Source: Sternotherus odoratus (lineage: Eukaryota; Chordata; Testudines; Kinosternidae). From it: DNA of 64,000 nucleotides. A model generated the notes under the pieces. That model did no database searches. It was not told the DNA's origin and saw nothing but the letters and a program-made list of their open reading frames with translations. This document shows, piece after piece, positions 33,086 through 42,786 of this stretch; the stretch's first letter is position 1; every line of letters begins with the position of its first letter. The stretch is from assembly GCA_032164245.1 (NCBI GenBank), contig JAVMKO010000003.1, positions 69,386,390-69,450,389 of the forward strand, read 5' to 3'. The position numbers were made by a program, and so were the translations under genes.

Positions 33086-34395
33086 CACACATTAAGAAAG
33101 AAAAGAAATAGAATAACTAAAAGGAAACTTCCATTTGGTTTTGAGTACAGAAGACTAAAAATTCTGGACTTGTCCCCCCGTATGATTTCCCCATTAGCTC
33201 AGTATTTGGCAGCTTGAACGCACACATGGTTTAGGAATGTGAGCTTGAACACTGAACTTGTTTCTTTCTCTTCCCATTGCCACTCATGCTTGGGAGAGTT
33301 TCCCCTGTCCAAGATGGCTGAAGCAGAAGGAGAACAAGTTTCCCCAATATGAGCCTAAAGCCAGGCAGCCAACTGACCTCCAAATATGTCAAGAGACTGA
33401 TTAACTGAATCCCAAGGGAGAATATCTAGTGGGTGGTTCTTAAAGTTTTACAATTGTTTACTTTGAAAGCCAGTCTAGGGCAGAGTCAGAGGAACAAAAT
33501 GGTCAAAAAGAAAAGTGTGGGTTCACCACAGACAACATATTGCCTGCCAAATAATCAGAAGAGTGGATATTATCTTCATATTTAGAGTTATCAAAGCTTT
33601 TCTGAATGGGTAGGGCCATCTTAGCATCTACTAATCAATACTAGTTATTTCTGCTGCATTGCATATGTTTCTCATAAGGCTATGTTATTCCTTCAGGACT
33701 TAAACAAAGCTATTCCATCTGGTTATTTATAGTAGCACGTAAGCTTAGAGTATGCTGGATTTCAATCTCCCACAGGACTCAGAGGCTCTGTAAGTGGAGG
33801 CAAATTTAGTTGGGGATCTTGAATCCTGAAGCAAGTTAAAGATAGATATGAACTCTTTGCAAATCAGAGGTACTACAAGACCCAAGGATTTCGAAAGCCA
33901 CTGATATTTTAGCAAGCAATAACACATAGCCCAGGATTTTAGTGCAAATGTGTTATTTGATATAATAGCAAGAGGATCTTTTAAAGAATTATTTGAAAAT
34001 AATGTTTGCAATGGGGTAGGAGAGTGCTAAATCGTATTCAGTTGGACCTTTGGTAGCTCCCCAGAGGTCATTGCCATTTGGTTTAAAGCTTGAGACTCTG
34101 AATCTAGAACACAATTCAGTAACTAACCCTTTGACTTAGACCAATTTAGTCTAGACATCTCTACTCTGTGGAAGAGGTTCCATTGATCCAGGCTCTCCTT
34201 TTTCCATGGATGTGTCAGTGACTTCTATTCTGTTCCCAGACTGTCTCGTAACTATCTCTGTGTTGACTTCCTCTTCTCTCTGATGGTCTTCTGATCTAGT
34301 GATATCTTTGTTCCCCTAAGGATAAAGTGCTGGAGCAGGAGGGACCTGGAGTTTTTGTTTGTTTGTTTTGTTTTTAGGGACAAGGCAGCTGTTGG
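33086..34395. other. unassigned intergenic DNA
   Basis: No supported gene. The 88-aa ORF at 33745-34011 (minus) has no motif. A gtttttgtttgtttgttttg run lies at 34352. Confidence 0.4.
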
Positions 34396-34680
34396 TCCTC
34401 AACAGTGGTGCAGGTAGATTTTAATTATTACTGGTACAGCAACTCATGGGAGGGACACAAAGGGGGACACCAGCTAAAGGGGGGCACTTGACCTCCGCAC
34501 GTGACTCCTCCCAACCTTGCTGCCGGTCCAGCATTCCCGGGCAGCATCAGCCAGTCTGGCCTTCTGGCTCTGGCCCCACCCCTTTTTCTTCCTGCCCAGG
34601 TGGGTGGGAGAACTTGAGCCTGGGGGGCAGGCACTTGATCTGGGAAGGGTCACTTAACCCTTTGTGCACCTGCTACTGGT
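34396..34680. repeat. GC-rich interspersed repeat fragment
   Basis: A GC-rich block bounded by AT-rich DNA, including 'ttattactggtacagcaact' and repeated gggggcac / gggggcagg words. It is probably a decayed DNA element. Overlapping ORFs (34428-34634, 34446-34859) are artefacts. Confidence 0.4.
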
Positions 34681-34846
34681 CTCCTTATGCAGAAACAAAT
34701 TTACACCCGAAGATGCGGATATCTCTGGATAGAAATCAGTATCTGCTGAAATGTAGGGCTCTCCTGGGAACTGCAGCAGTGAAAGGAGCAAAACGTGGGG
34801 AAGCCAGGTGGTCCCACGCTGGCAATTCCTCCGGTGCAGCTGTACC

Positions 34847-34940
34847 ATGCATCTGGTGAAGTGAGTTTTAGACCACGAAAGCTTATGGCCCAAATACATT
34901 CTTAGTCTTTAAGGTGCCACAAGTACTTCTTGTTCTTTTT
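34847..34940 (+). mobile_element. SINE/retroposon 3' tail ('aagcttatg...aaggtgccacaag')
   Basis: Contains atgcatctggtgaagtgag, ccacgaaagcttatggccca and ttaaggtgccacaagtactt, in the order of a very common sauropsid retroposed repeat whose family name I cannot fix. Ends in tcttgttcttttt. Confidence 0.6.
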
Positions 34941-34960
34941 ACACCAACTATGTGAATAAT

Positions 34961-35190
34961 GTAACTGGAGTCGATGTAGCTTAGGTTGACTTACTGCAGT
35001 GTCGTCACTGCGCTGTGTCGATGGGAGCGTGTCTCCCATCATCAACTTACCTTAGTCTTCTCATTCCGGTGGAGTACCGGAGTCAACCAAAAAGTGCTCT
35101 GCTGTCAGTTTAATGGGTCTTCACTAGACCCATTAAATCGACACCTGCTGCATTGGTTGCAGCAGCATCGATTTCCCCAGTAGTGTAGAT
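34961..35190. mobile_element. MITE, 'tcgatgtagctta' family
   Basis: The left part, gagtcgatgtagcttaggtt, pairs loosely with the right end gcagcatcgatttcc..gtgtagat. Internal foldbacks are tgggagcgtgtctccca, cattccggtggagtaccgga and aatgggtcttcactagaccc / gggtctagtgaagaccc. The layout is typical of turtle MITEs I recall. Confidence 0.7.
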
Positions 35191-35305
35191 CTTTTTTGTT
35201 CTATGCTTGTACAGCACCTAGCACACTGGGGTCCTGACCAAGTCTCTTAGGTGCTATTATAATACACATAATAAATAATGATAATAATAATAATAATTAA
35301 TAGGT
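35191..35305 (+). mobile_element. L3/CR1-like 3' tail with (AAT)n
   Basis: Contains tgcttgtacagcacctagca, cactggggtcctgacc and taggtgctattataata, then the microsatellite ataataataat (35275-35303). Same tail family as 4380-4530. Confidence 0.55.
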
Positions 35306-35766
35306 GGGAAAGTATGAAAATCCTATCCGGCCATGATACAACAGTAAAAGTGGCTGTGAAATAGTTAATAGGAATCACATGGCTAAATCACTATGGAACA
35401 TTTTGAAAGTGTTCCTCTTTGTGTTAAGTTGCTACTTCTCTTATATTATGCACTGTTCAGACTCCTCAACTTGCAAACTTTTCATTAATTCCTTTGAGGG
35501 TCAGGGTCAGTTATTCTCCACTCTACAATTTGGTTCATGGAAAATTCATTATTTTCACAACTCTGTTCCTCTAGAAAGTATGGGAGTTGGTTTTGATAAA
35601 GATGTAAGTATATCATTTTCTTTGAAAATACAACCTGCCTCTTGGTAGCCCAGAAGGTCTTCAGAGGAACTGGATTTTACTGCAGTTTGCTATCTGATGT
35701 GCAAGTGGAGAGCTGGGATTTAAGTTTTTCTGCTAAACCCTTATCATTCATTAACTCTGTAAGAAG
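35306..35766. other. unassigned intergenic DNA
   Basis: No supported gene. The 89-aa ORF at 35379-35648 (MAKSLWNILKVFLFVLSCYF start) has a hydrophobic N-terminus but no other support. Confidence 0.35.
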
Positions 35767-35770
35767 ACTG

Positions 35771-36116
35771 TGTGGCAGGGTGGGCCTGACCCAGCCTGCT
35801 GCCCCTTTAAGAGGGAGAAAAGCCCTCTGCAAAACCTCCCTGCAGAAGCCTAATCAGCCACCTGGGCTGCAGAGTAATCAGCCTTATGGGTTGCACCTGG
35901 CAGCCTCCCTCAGGGGATAAAAGCCTGCCAGGCAGGAAGCCCAGGGTGGTAGTGTGGTGGTGTGTGAGGAGCTAAGCTGTAGAGCTGTGGATAGAGCTGT
36001 GTATAGTAGGTGGTGGGGTCTGCACAAGCTGCACTGTAAATAAAGAGCACTGTTTGGAGCCAAAGAAAAGTCTCCTTCCTGTGTTTGGAGTGGGGGCGAG
36101 AAGGCGATCTGTTACA
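35771..36116 (+). mobile_element. 346-bp solo LTR
   Basis: Begins tgtggcagggtgggcctgac and ends gaaggcgatctgttaca (TG...CA). A 4-bp duplication actg flanks it (35767-35770 and 36117-36120). A TATA-like ggataaaagcc lies at 35914-35924 and a poly(A) signal aataaa at 36039-36044, giving U3-R-U5 order on the plus strand. No internal coding region is attached. Family (Gypsy or ERV) undetermined. The 92-aa ORF at 35642-35920 only overlaps it. Confidence 0.85.
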
Positions 36117-36120
36117 ACTG

Positions 36121-36558
36121 TTTTAACTGGCACTAATTTGGAAAGGGGAACGTCTGCCTCTCACTCTTTACAAGTTACATTTTTTGCAGGGATGGCTTAG
36201 CAAATGAATAAAAGACAGTAAACCAATCTCATGATAACTGTACAGAAGATGAGCGCATAGTTGACTAGAGTTTACCCAGTTTATCCCTCTGGGATTCTAT
36301 TTACCCTCAATCTCCCTGCTGTATTTCAGCAGTAGCTGTACTTCTGGTCCCCTCTCTGTATTTGTCTGAGAGCACCCCTCTCAGTGTCTCAGGATTGTGA
36401 TTTTACTTCACTGAGGTAAAATCGTATGATTCTACCATGCTTGGACCAGGATGATATACTAGAACGCCCCACCCCCCAGTGCCAACTGCTATTGCACCTC
36501 AGCACTACAATTTTTCCCTCTGGGAGCTATGACCAGCTGTGAACATAGTGACTCAAAA
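36121..36558. other. short spacer between two solo LTRs
   Basis: Unassigned. Contains an inverted pair gattttacttcactgaggtaaaatc at 36399-36424, a compact hairpin of unknown meaning. Confidence 0.45.
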
Positions 36559-36562
36559 CCGC

Positions 36563-37726
36563 TGTGACGGGTTTGGCCTCAGAAATCCTCTTGGGATTGT
36601 CACCTGACATGCTGAAATTACCTGTGAGCCCATTTTCACTGACAACTTGGGACTCCAGAACCCTGCCTTATTGAGTCAGACACTCTAGCCTGTTGCAACA
36701 CAGACCCAGGGTTTGGTCCACTCCCCCAAAGCTGCAGAGTTAATTGAAAATAGATCAGCAGTTACTTGTCTCCAGCAGCCAGACACTCAGTTCCTAATGG
36801 AATCCAAACCCCAAATAAATCTATTTTACGCTGTATAAAGCTTATACAGGATAAATTCATAAATTGTCCACCTTCTATAACACTGATAGGGAGATATGCA
36901 TAGCTGTTTGCTCCCCCAGGTATTAATCACTTATTCTGGGGTATTAATAAGCAAAAGTGATTTTATTAAGTATAAAACGTAGGATTTAAGTTGCTTAAGT
37001 AATAACAGACAGAACAAAGTAAGTCACCAAGCAAAATCAAGCAAGTCTAAGTATAATACATTAAGAAACTGATTACAGGTGACATCTCATCCTCAGAGAT
37101 GTTCCAATAAACTTCTTTCACAGACTAGACTCCTTCCTAATCTGGGCCCAATCCTTTCCCCTGGTACAGTCCTTGTTAGTTTCAGCAGACATCTCAGGTG
37201 GTAAGCAGGGGTTTTCTCATGACTGGCAGACCCCTTTTTCCTGCTCCCCCCCTTTTATAGCTTTGGCACAAAGCGGGAATCTTTTGTCTGTGCTTGTCCC
37301 CACCCCGCCTCATCAGTGGAAAGGTTCAAGGATTGAAATGGATTCCAGTATCCTGTGACATGGTCAGATGTCACTGTAAGATCCCTCGTCTCCATTCTTC
37401 CTGGGTTGGCCCACACATACACAGGAAGACTTGCAGGTAAATAAACCATTTACAACCAGTTGTCCTAGTCAATGGGAGCCATCAAGATTCTAAACCACCA
37501 TTAATGGCCCATACCTTGCATAATTACAATAGGACCTCAAATTATATTTCATTTTTCTAGCTTCAGATACAAGAATGATAATGCATACAAATAGGAGGAA
37601 TATATTCAGTAGGCTATGATCTTTGTTATGATACCTTACATGAGACCTTTTGCATAAAGCATATTCCAGTTACATCATGTTCACTCTCATAATCATATCC
37701 GTAAAACATCTGGTGGTTAATGTCAC
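36563..37726 (-). mobile_element. about 1.16-kb solo LTR
   Basis: Begins tgtgacgggtttggcc and ends ...ttaatgtca, a TG...CA structure. Degenerate 4-bp flanks are ccgc (36559-36562) and ccac (37727-37730). In minus orientation, a TATA box ctataaaagg lies at 37251-37260 and aataaa at 36962-36967, about 290 bp downstream, consistent with U3-R-U5. A fragment of the same family sits inside the Gypsy fossil (13930-14117). ORFs at 37173-37358 and 37255-37449 are chance. Confidence 0.7.
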
Positions 37727-37730
37727 CACC

Positions 37731-38650
37731 ATCTTCTTAAAACAAAGAATTATTTAATTTTAATTGCAGGAACACAACAAAACAAGAGAAAAGGATGAAA
37801 TCAACAAAAGGCCAACTCAATATCTGGTCACCCTGAAATAGGCAGGCCATTTGAGTGATTTTAAGTCACACATTCCTGTTTTTAAATGGTTTCTCCCCTG
37901 TCCAGTACTGATACAAGACCAGTCGTGGTTGGGGAATGCCATTTCGAAGAGCGTGCTGTCCTTCCCCTGCAAGTGTGACCTCACACATGTCACACTGACA
38001 GAGGCAGGCCCACACAATTCCCAGAAGTACCATAATCTGCTGTTCTGAGGATGTGAATGGCCACCTGGCCACCTTGAAACAGAGACCTAGGCAGACTAAG
38101 CTTCATAGAGACACCCAGTCTCTCGAGATCTGGGGTGAAGTTTCTCCTCCTTAACCATCTGACCCCTCTAGAGGATGTCTATCTTTAAGCCCCTCTAAGC
38201 TCTTTTTAACACCTCCCTGCCCCCTAAGGGGCTCCTCCTAGAGACAACTTGTCTGGCAGGCCCAGAAAGGGGCTGCATTAGGATATCAAAGTAAATGTCT
38301 CTTCATTGTTCCCCAAGTATTTGCCTGAAGATATGAATATCAGTAACCACCTCTTTTCCTGGGTGCATTTCCTGACAAACCTGAAAGTGAATTGACACAG
38401 TGCATACACCCAGTAACCAACACAATGTGAGCAAGAAACAGCATTCATAAATTATCACAGGCAGCTCCAAATCCACCACACCCCCTTTTAGTGATATTAT
38501 TACTGATCCCACATTATACGTTTCTATGAGCAGCATGGAGTGCTGTCCAATCTCAAGATTTTTATTATAGCTCTTGTGATAGTGTTTTTCTTAATGCCCC
38601 ACTCTAAGAGTTCTGTGATTACACGAGACTCTCAACTTCCACTTAAAATA
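37731..38650. other. unassigned DNA, possible LTR-element remnant
   Basis: Follows the LTR without a clear boundary. No gag, pol or env motif was readable in either strand. Opposed ORFs at 37817-38072 (64-68 aa) are not convincing. Confidence 0.3.
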
Positions 38651-38652
38651 TA

Positions 38653-38849
38653 TCCTATATAATAAAAGACCAGAGGATGTTTGTCTGAAGCCATCATGTG
38701 CAGTAGAGACGGCCCGGACAAACAGCCTGCTGGGAGTTGTAGTTTGGCGGCACAAATGGCCACTGCGCGTATGCCGCCGCGAGCCGTACAGACGGCCCGG
38801 ACAAACAGCATTAAGCACTTTGGCCCGTGTACACGGGCTGTTACACTAT
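38653..38849 (+). mobile_element. candidate short non-autonomous Helitron (about 197 bp)
   Basis: Starts TCCTATATAATAAAAG, a 5' end known from vertebrate Helitrons, with A before and T after the element as expected for A|T insertion. Near the 3' end is a perfect 16-bp palindrome gcccgtgtacacgggc (38823-38838), followed by tgttacactat, close to the expected hairpin then CTRR. Inside, gacggcccggacaaacagc occurs twice (about 38708 and 38793). No TIR or Rep/helicase is present. The final CTAT instead of CTRR is the weak point. Confidence 0.6.
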
Positions 38850-41386
38850 TATATATATATGTTTCTAACCCTCCTTGTTGCAGGAAAACATGAACCCTGA
38901 ATACCAGAAGGCAAATAAAAATAACACCAAATCCATTATTTATAAAAATCTTATAATTTGGAATCCAAACTGATGATTTTTTTTCCTGGTCCAGATCCAA
39001 GGATTTTGAATTCTTGGGGTTGGTCACATTTCTTGTACTATAAAAGGAGATATTCAGAGGACCAAGTGATGCCGCTGCTGCTGACCCCTGAGTAACCTGG
39101 CCTCTTTATCTGAAAGTGCCTCCTTCATCATGTTTGAATGGGCATAAATGAGTTCTCCCATTTCTGCTTTTAACCTAATGTCTGCAAGAACCCTTTTTTA
39201 TTGTTAAAGGTATAACTGGTGTCTTAATGGATCAGAATATCAACTTTCCGAGACCTAATGATCCCATATAGCTAAAATGTACATGATTAAATTAGGAGCT
39301 TAATTTAACTACACCTTGGTGTCAGGCTTTGAAAAACAATCACACTAAATTGAATCGAATAACACCAGCTGATCTGGGATGTGACAGCCTCAAGCAGCAT
39401 CCATTAATTTTTCGTGAAATCCTCTGATTGTGTTGTAATTCACATATTTGTAGATCAGCAATGGGAAAGGCCTATCTTTAAATTCATCTAATCCATTCCC
39501 CTCCCAATGTGGTTTTTTTTACCATGTATTTTTCAGTGCATTGTCCAACCTTGTTTTATATGTCCCAATGTTAATTAGAATTCCATCAACATGATTACAC
39601 AATAGCGGGCCAGCTGTTCAGCTGGTATTGAACTGAAGTCATTTGAGCTCTACTAGTTTCTATCAGGTGAGGATCTGGCTCTCTGTAAAAGGGCTAAGTT
39701 TCTCTTGCAATGTAAAAGAAAAAAAAGGCACTTCAGACTTAGCATTAACTGACTCTTTGCTTTCTAAAATCCAATATTATCACATCAGCAGCTGGACTGC
39801 TTCACTTTCATTTCCTCTCTGTTCCAGACATCTTTCTGGGACTCTTCGGCCATTACAAAACTTGTAAGCAAACAGAGAGGCAGCTCCAAAGAAAAATCCT
39901 CAGGGATCTCTCCAGATCTCAGAGGTCGAGGTTTAAACCTGACTCCATGCACAGCTAGCAGAGTGCAACATATTACCATCAGCACAGGGCTTGTTGGGTG
40001 TAGTTCAGGCCCTACTAAGTCACATTTCCTGGCTTTATTCAGGACTTTAATGGATACCAGGTAGTACAGTTTATATTATCCTATTTGGCTTGTCCCCTTA
40101 CACACAGACACTTTTACTGCATAGAGCTAAGAGATTTTTTGGTAAACCCTTTAAGTAGAGCCTGAAAGTATAGCTTGGGCCTTTGTACTTGTAAGTTTAT
40201 GCAGAGAGTCCTAAGCTTGTTATTAGTATAATAGTCCTGACAGCAATAAAGTCTCCCACCTGCTCCTCTGTGGAAGGATGCATTGGCTCAGTAACAATTA
40301 GCATCAATTATGGCAGAGCTCATTGAGAACTGCAGGCCAAGCCCTCTTAGACTGCAGGTGCAGGATTATCCCCATGACCTTTTACTACAGAGCACACACT
40401 GACGATGAGAGAGGGAGGCAGGCAGAAGGAAGTCTCTTCTTTAAGAATTATTGGCAAGCATTAGCTATTTCTGTCAGTTCCAGAGTACTGAGCTTAGCTC
40501 CAGGAAGCCACATGGAAAGCAAACGATCTCTTCTAGGCTCTCAGTTGCTCTGTTGGGTGCTCCTATGAGCGTACATCCTTTTATTTCTGGCTATCTGCAT
40601 TCTTGCTGCAGAAGAAAGCAAATTCATAATGTTATCAGTGAATGAAAACAGGATTAAAAAAGCCCCACAATTGACTGAGTGGCAGGCAATGACATACACA
40701 TAATATGTGCTTTTAGGTACAAATGTGATCCCAGTTCTTGCTTTAGTTTCAGTGTGTGCTGACTAGCAGTCACTCATGAAGTGAGGTAACACAGCACTAG
40801 AGATACCACAAATGACATAGGTAATAGGCAGGTATTGCCCTGTAATTATGGGTAGATTACATGATAGTCCAAGCAGCTGCCTTCTAACAAAAACTGAATT
40901 ACAGCACAAGGCAAGCTTTTTGACAATAGCATGTGTAAAAAAAAATTTCAAAGAGCAAAATATGTGAGTTTCTTTAAGTTGAAACCTTATTCATTATTAA
41001 TTCTGCCATTTGTCATTATTTCAAGGCTTGAGTCAGTAATACTTCACATATTGTGTTATATATATAAAAACATATCAGTCCCCATTCAAAAAAGGCCACA
41101 AAAGAAAAAAAATCAAATAAATCCACTAGAGATGGATCAAAAAATAACATGGCAATTTAAAGTTAACAGTTATTAAAAAGAACAGCACAGAAAAAAGAAT
41201 GGTATGGAAAGAAAGCAACAAAGTACCCTAAATCTCTATCAATGTTCAGAAAGCAATGGCAGAGCAGGAATTTCAGCATCTGAATACCTTTCAGAAAAAA
41301 AGATTCTGGTTTTAATATCCTTAACATGATGCAACATGTTATTAGCTTTACTTAGCATGATCAAAGAAAATACAGTTATAACCAAG
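38850..41386. other. unassigned AT-rich intergenic DNA
   Basis: Starts with a (TA)n run. No supported gene. ORFs at 40323-40568, 39643-39867 and 40931-41176 (74-81 aa) lack motifs. Confidence 0.4.
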
Positions 41387-41900
41387 GATTTCAAAAGTGA
41401 CTGGCAATTTGGGGTGCCTCAATTCAGTGGTGTTCTGCCTAAGACACTTTATAGGGCAAGGGTAGCCAAACTGTGGCTCATGAGCTGCATGCGGCTCTTT
41501 TACAGTGAAAGTGTGGCTCATGGAGCCCCCCTCATGTATCCTCTCCATTCTGGGAAGGGGAGCTCAAGGCTTCTGCCCTACAGTGGGGTTGACACTAGGA
41601 GTTTCTTCCCTGCATGGAGGGGTGGTCTGAGGGCTTTAGCCCTGCAGGCATGCATTAGGGCAGAAGTCTCACACCCTGGCAGGACCCAGGGAACAGGGTG
41701 TACATGTCCTGTGGCTCTCAAATTTCTGAAGATTATTGTCTGTGGCTTGGAGGGTCAGTAAGTTTGGCCCCTCCTATTAGACGGGTTTGGTTTTCAAAAA
41801 GTGCTGAGCACTTATCTCTGGAAATCAGACCCTTTTAAGGGGTCCCAAGTAGAACAATCCAAAACTGGGGCACTGGATAGCACTGGTCACTTTTAAGCAG
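41387..41900. mobile_element. palindromic MITE ('aaaagtgac' type), split by a hAT element
   Basis: The left half, gatttcaaaagtgactgg...ggggtgcctcaa...gacacttta, is mirrored at the right by aaggggtccca...aactggggca...ggtcacttttaa. The centre, ttcaaaaagtgctgagcact, follows the nested element at 41458-41774. Same family as 49158-49696. Confidence 0.7.
41458..41774. mobile_element. nested hAT-type MITE ('gtagccaaactgtggctc')
   Basis: The left end, aagggtagccaaactgtgg, pairs with the right end gtaagtttggcccctcct. Possible 8-bp target sites tatagggc and tattagac match at 5 of 8 positions. The subterminal aaatttctgaa and tgtggcttggagggtcagta motifs recall a common turtle hAT MITE. The 141-aa ORF across it (41336-41761) spans element and host and is not a gene. 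Confidence 0.65.
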
Positions 41901-42289
41901 CCCATAAACTTTGTTTTTAACTGAAGTTTGGTGGGAAATAACACTGTGGTCTGGAAACTGAGAGAGGTGAAATTTGAATATCGGATAAATGCTTTTCAAC
42001 ACCTGTTATGATTTATTGTGGGGGGGGAAAGGGAATAATTGAAATTTTAGTTTTCCAAAACAGTACACTGCCTTTCCATTTCCAGAAATAATTTATTCTT
42101 CAATCTTTATTCTATTATATTGGAAAAGTAGCTATTATACTTCTAGCAACAGTAGAAATTGAAGTGTTTGGGGAATTAAATAGTTTGTTTCTGTAAGGGT
42201 ATGAAGTAAACAGGGAGGTATCAGTTGTAGAGGGGATTAAATAATTGAATTTTTGTTTCAGTGGCCAAACTGAAAAATCTGAACAAAAA
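41901..42289. other. unassigned intergenic DNA
   Basis: Nothing recognised. A gggggggg run lies at 42020. Confidence 0.4.
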
Positions 42290-42570
42290 TGTGATTTAGA
42301 ACCAAAAGTGATTTTTTATTTTATTTTTTGGTGGTTTTTTTTTAAAAAAAAACATTTTCTGGCCAAAAAAAAAATTGTTTGGGTCAAATGAAATGTTTTG
42401 AATGTTGATTCAAACTGACATTTTGAAGTGAAATGTCAATTTGAAATGACATTTTCAAAACAAAACATTGTTTCAAATTGACATTTCACTTTGAAAATGT
42501 CATATCAAATCGATATTTTGTTTTGAACTATTTTGACATTTTCAAAACAAACTGTTTAGATGTTTCTGAA
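42290..42570. repeat. AT-rich foldback repeat with a long hairpin
   Basis: The left arm, 42416-42446, and right arm, 42471-42502, are complementary over 31 bp with a single one-base indel, around a 24-nt loop. Words are tgacattttgaagtgaaatg and caaattgacatttcactttg. Upstream poly-T and poly-A tracts (42310-42380) also pair. Confidence 0.75.
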
Positions 42571-42635
42571 ATTTTTGTAATGGGGGCAGGGTGTTACAGC
42601 GGAAACTATTCACCAAATTCAACCCAAATTCTCTG

Positions 42636-42786
42636 ATGGCTGTGCACTTGAGGGGGGCAGCCCCTCCCACATCTTGTGTTGCCACAGCTGCCTTCTATTT
42701 TTAATGTGCTAGCTCATTGAGATGTAGCACAAGTATGTCTCCTCAAGCTAGTATTCACACTCCCAGCTTGAAGTGTAGACATATCC
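42636..42786 (-). mobile_element. palindrome-ended MITE, 'ggatatgtctac' family, copy 2
   Basis: Reverse-orientation relative of 4647-4830. Its terminal gaagtgtagacatatcc is at 42770-42786, with agtatgtctcctcaagctag inside. Confidence 0.6.

Noticed and set aside
36399..36424. gattttac...gtaaaatc hairpin as a possible terminator or miRNA
   Set aside because: Too short an arm for a miRNA precursor and rho-independent terminators are irrelevant in this type of genome.
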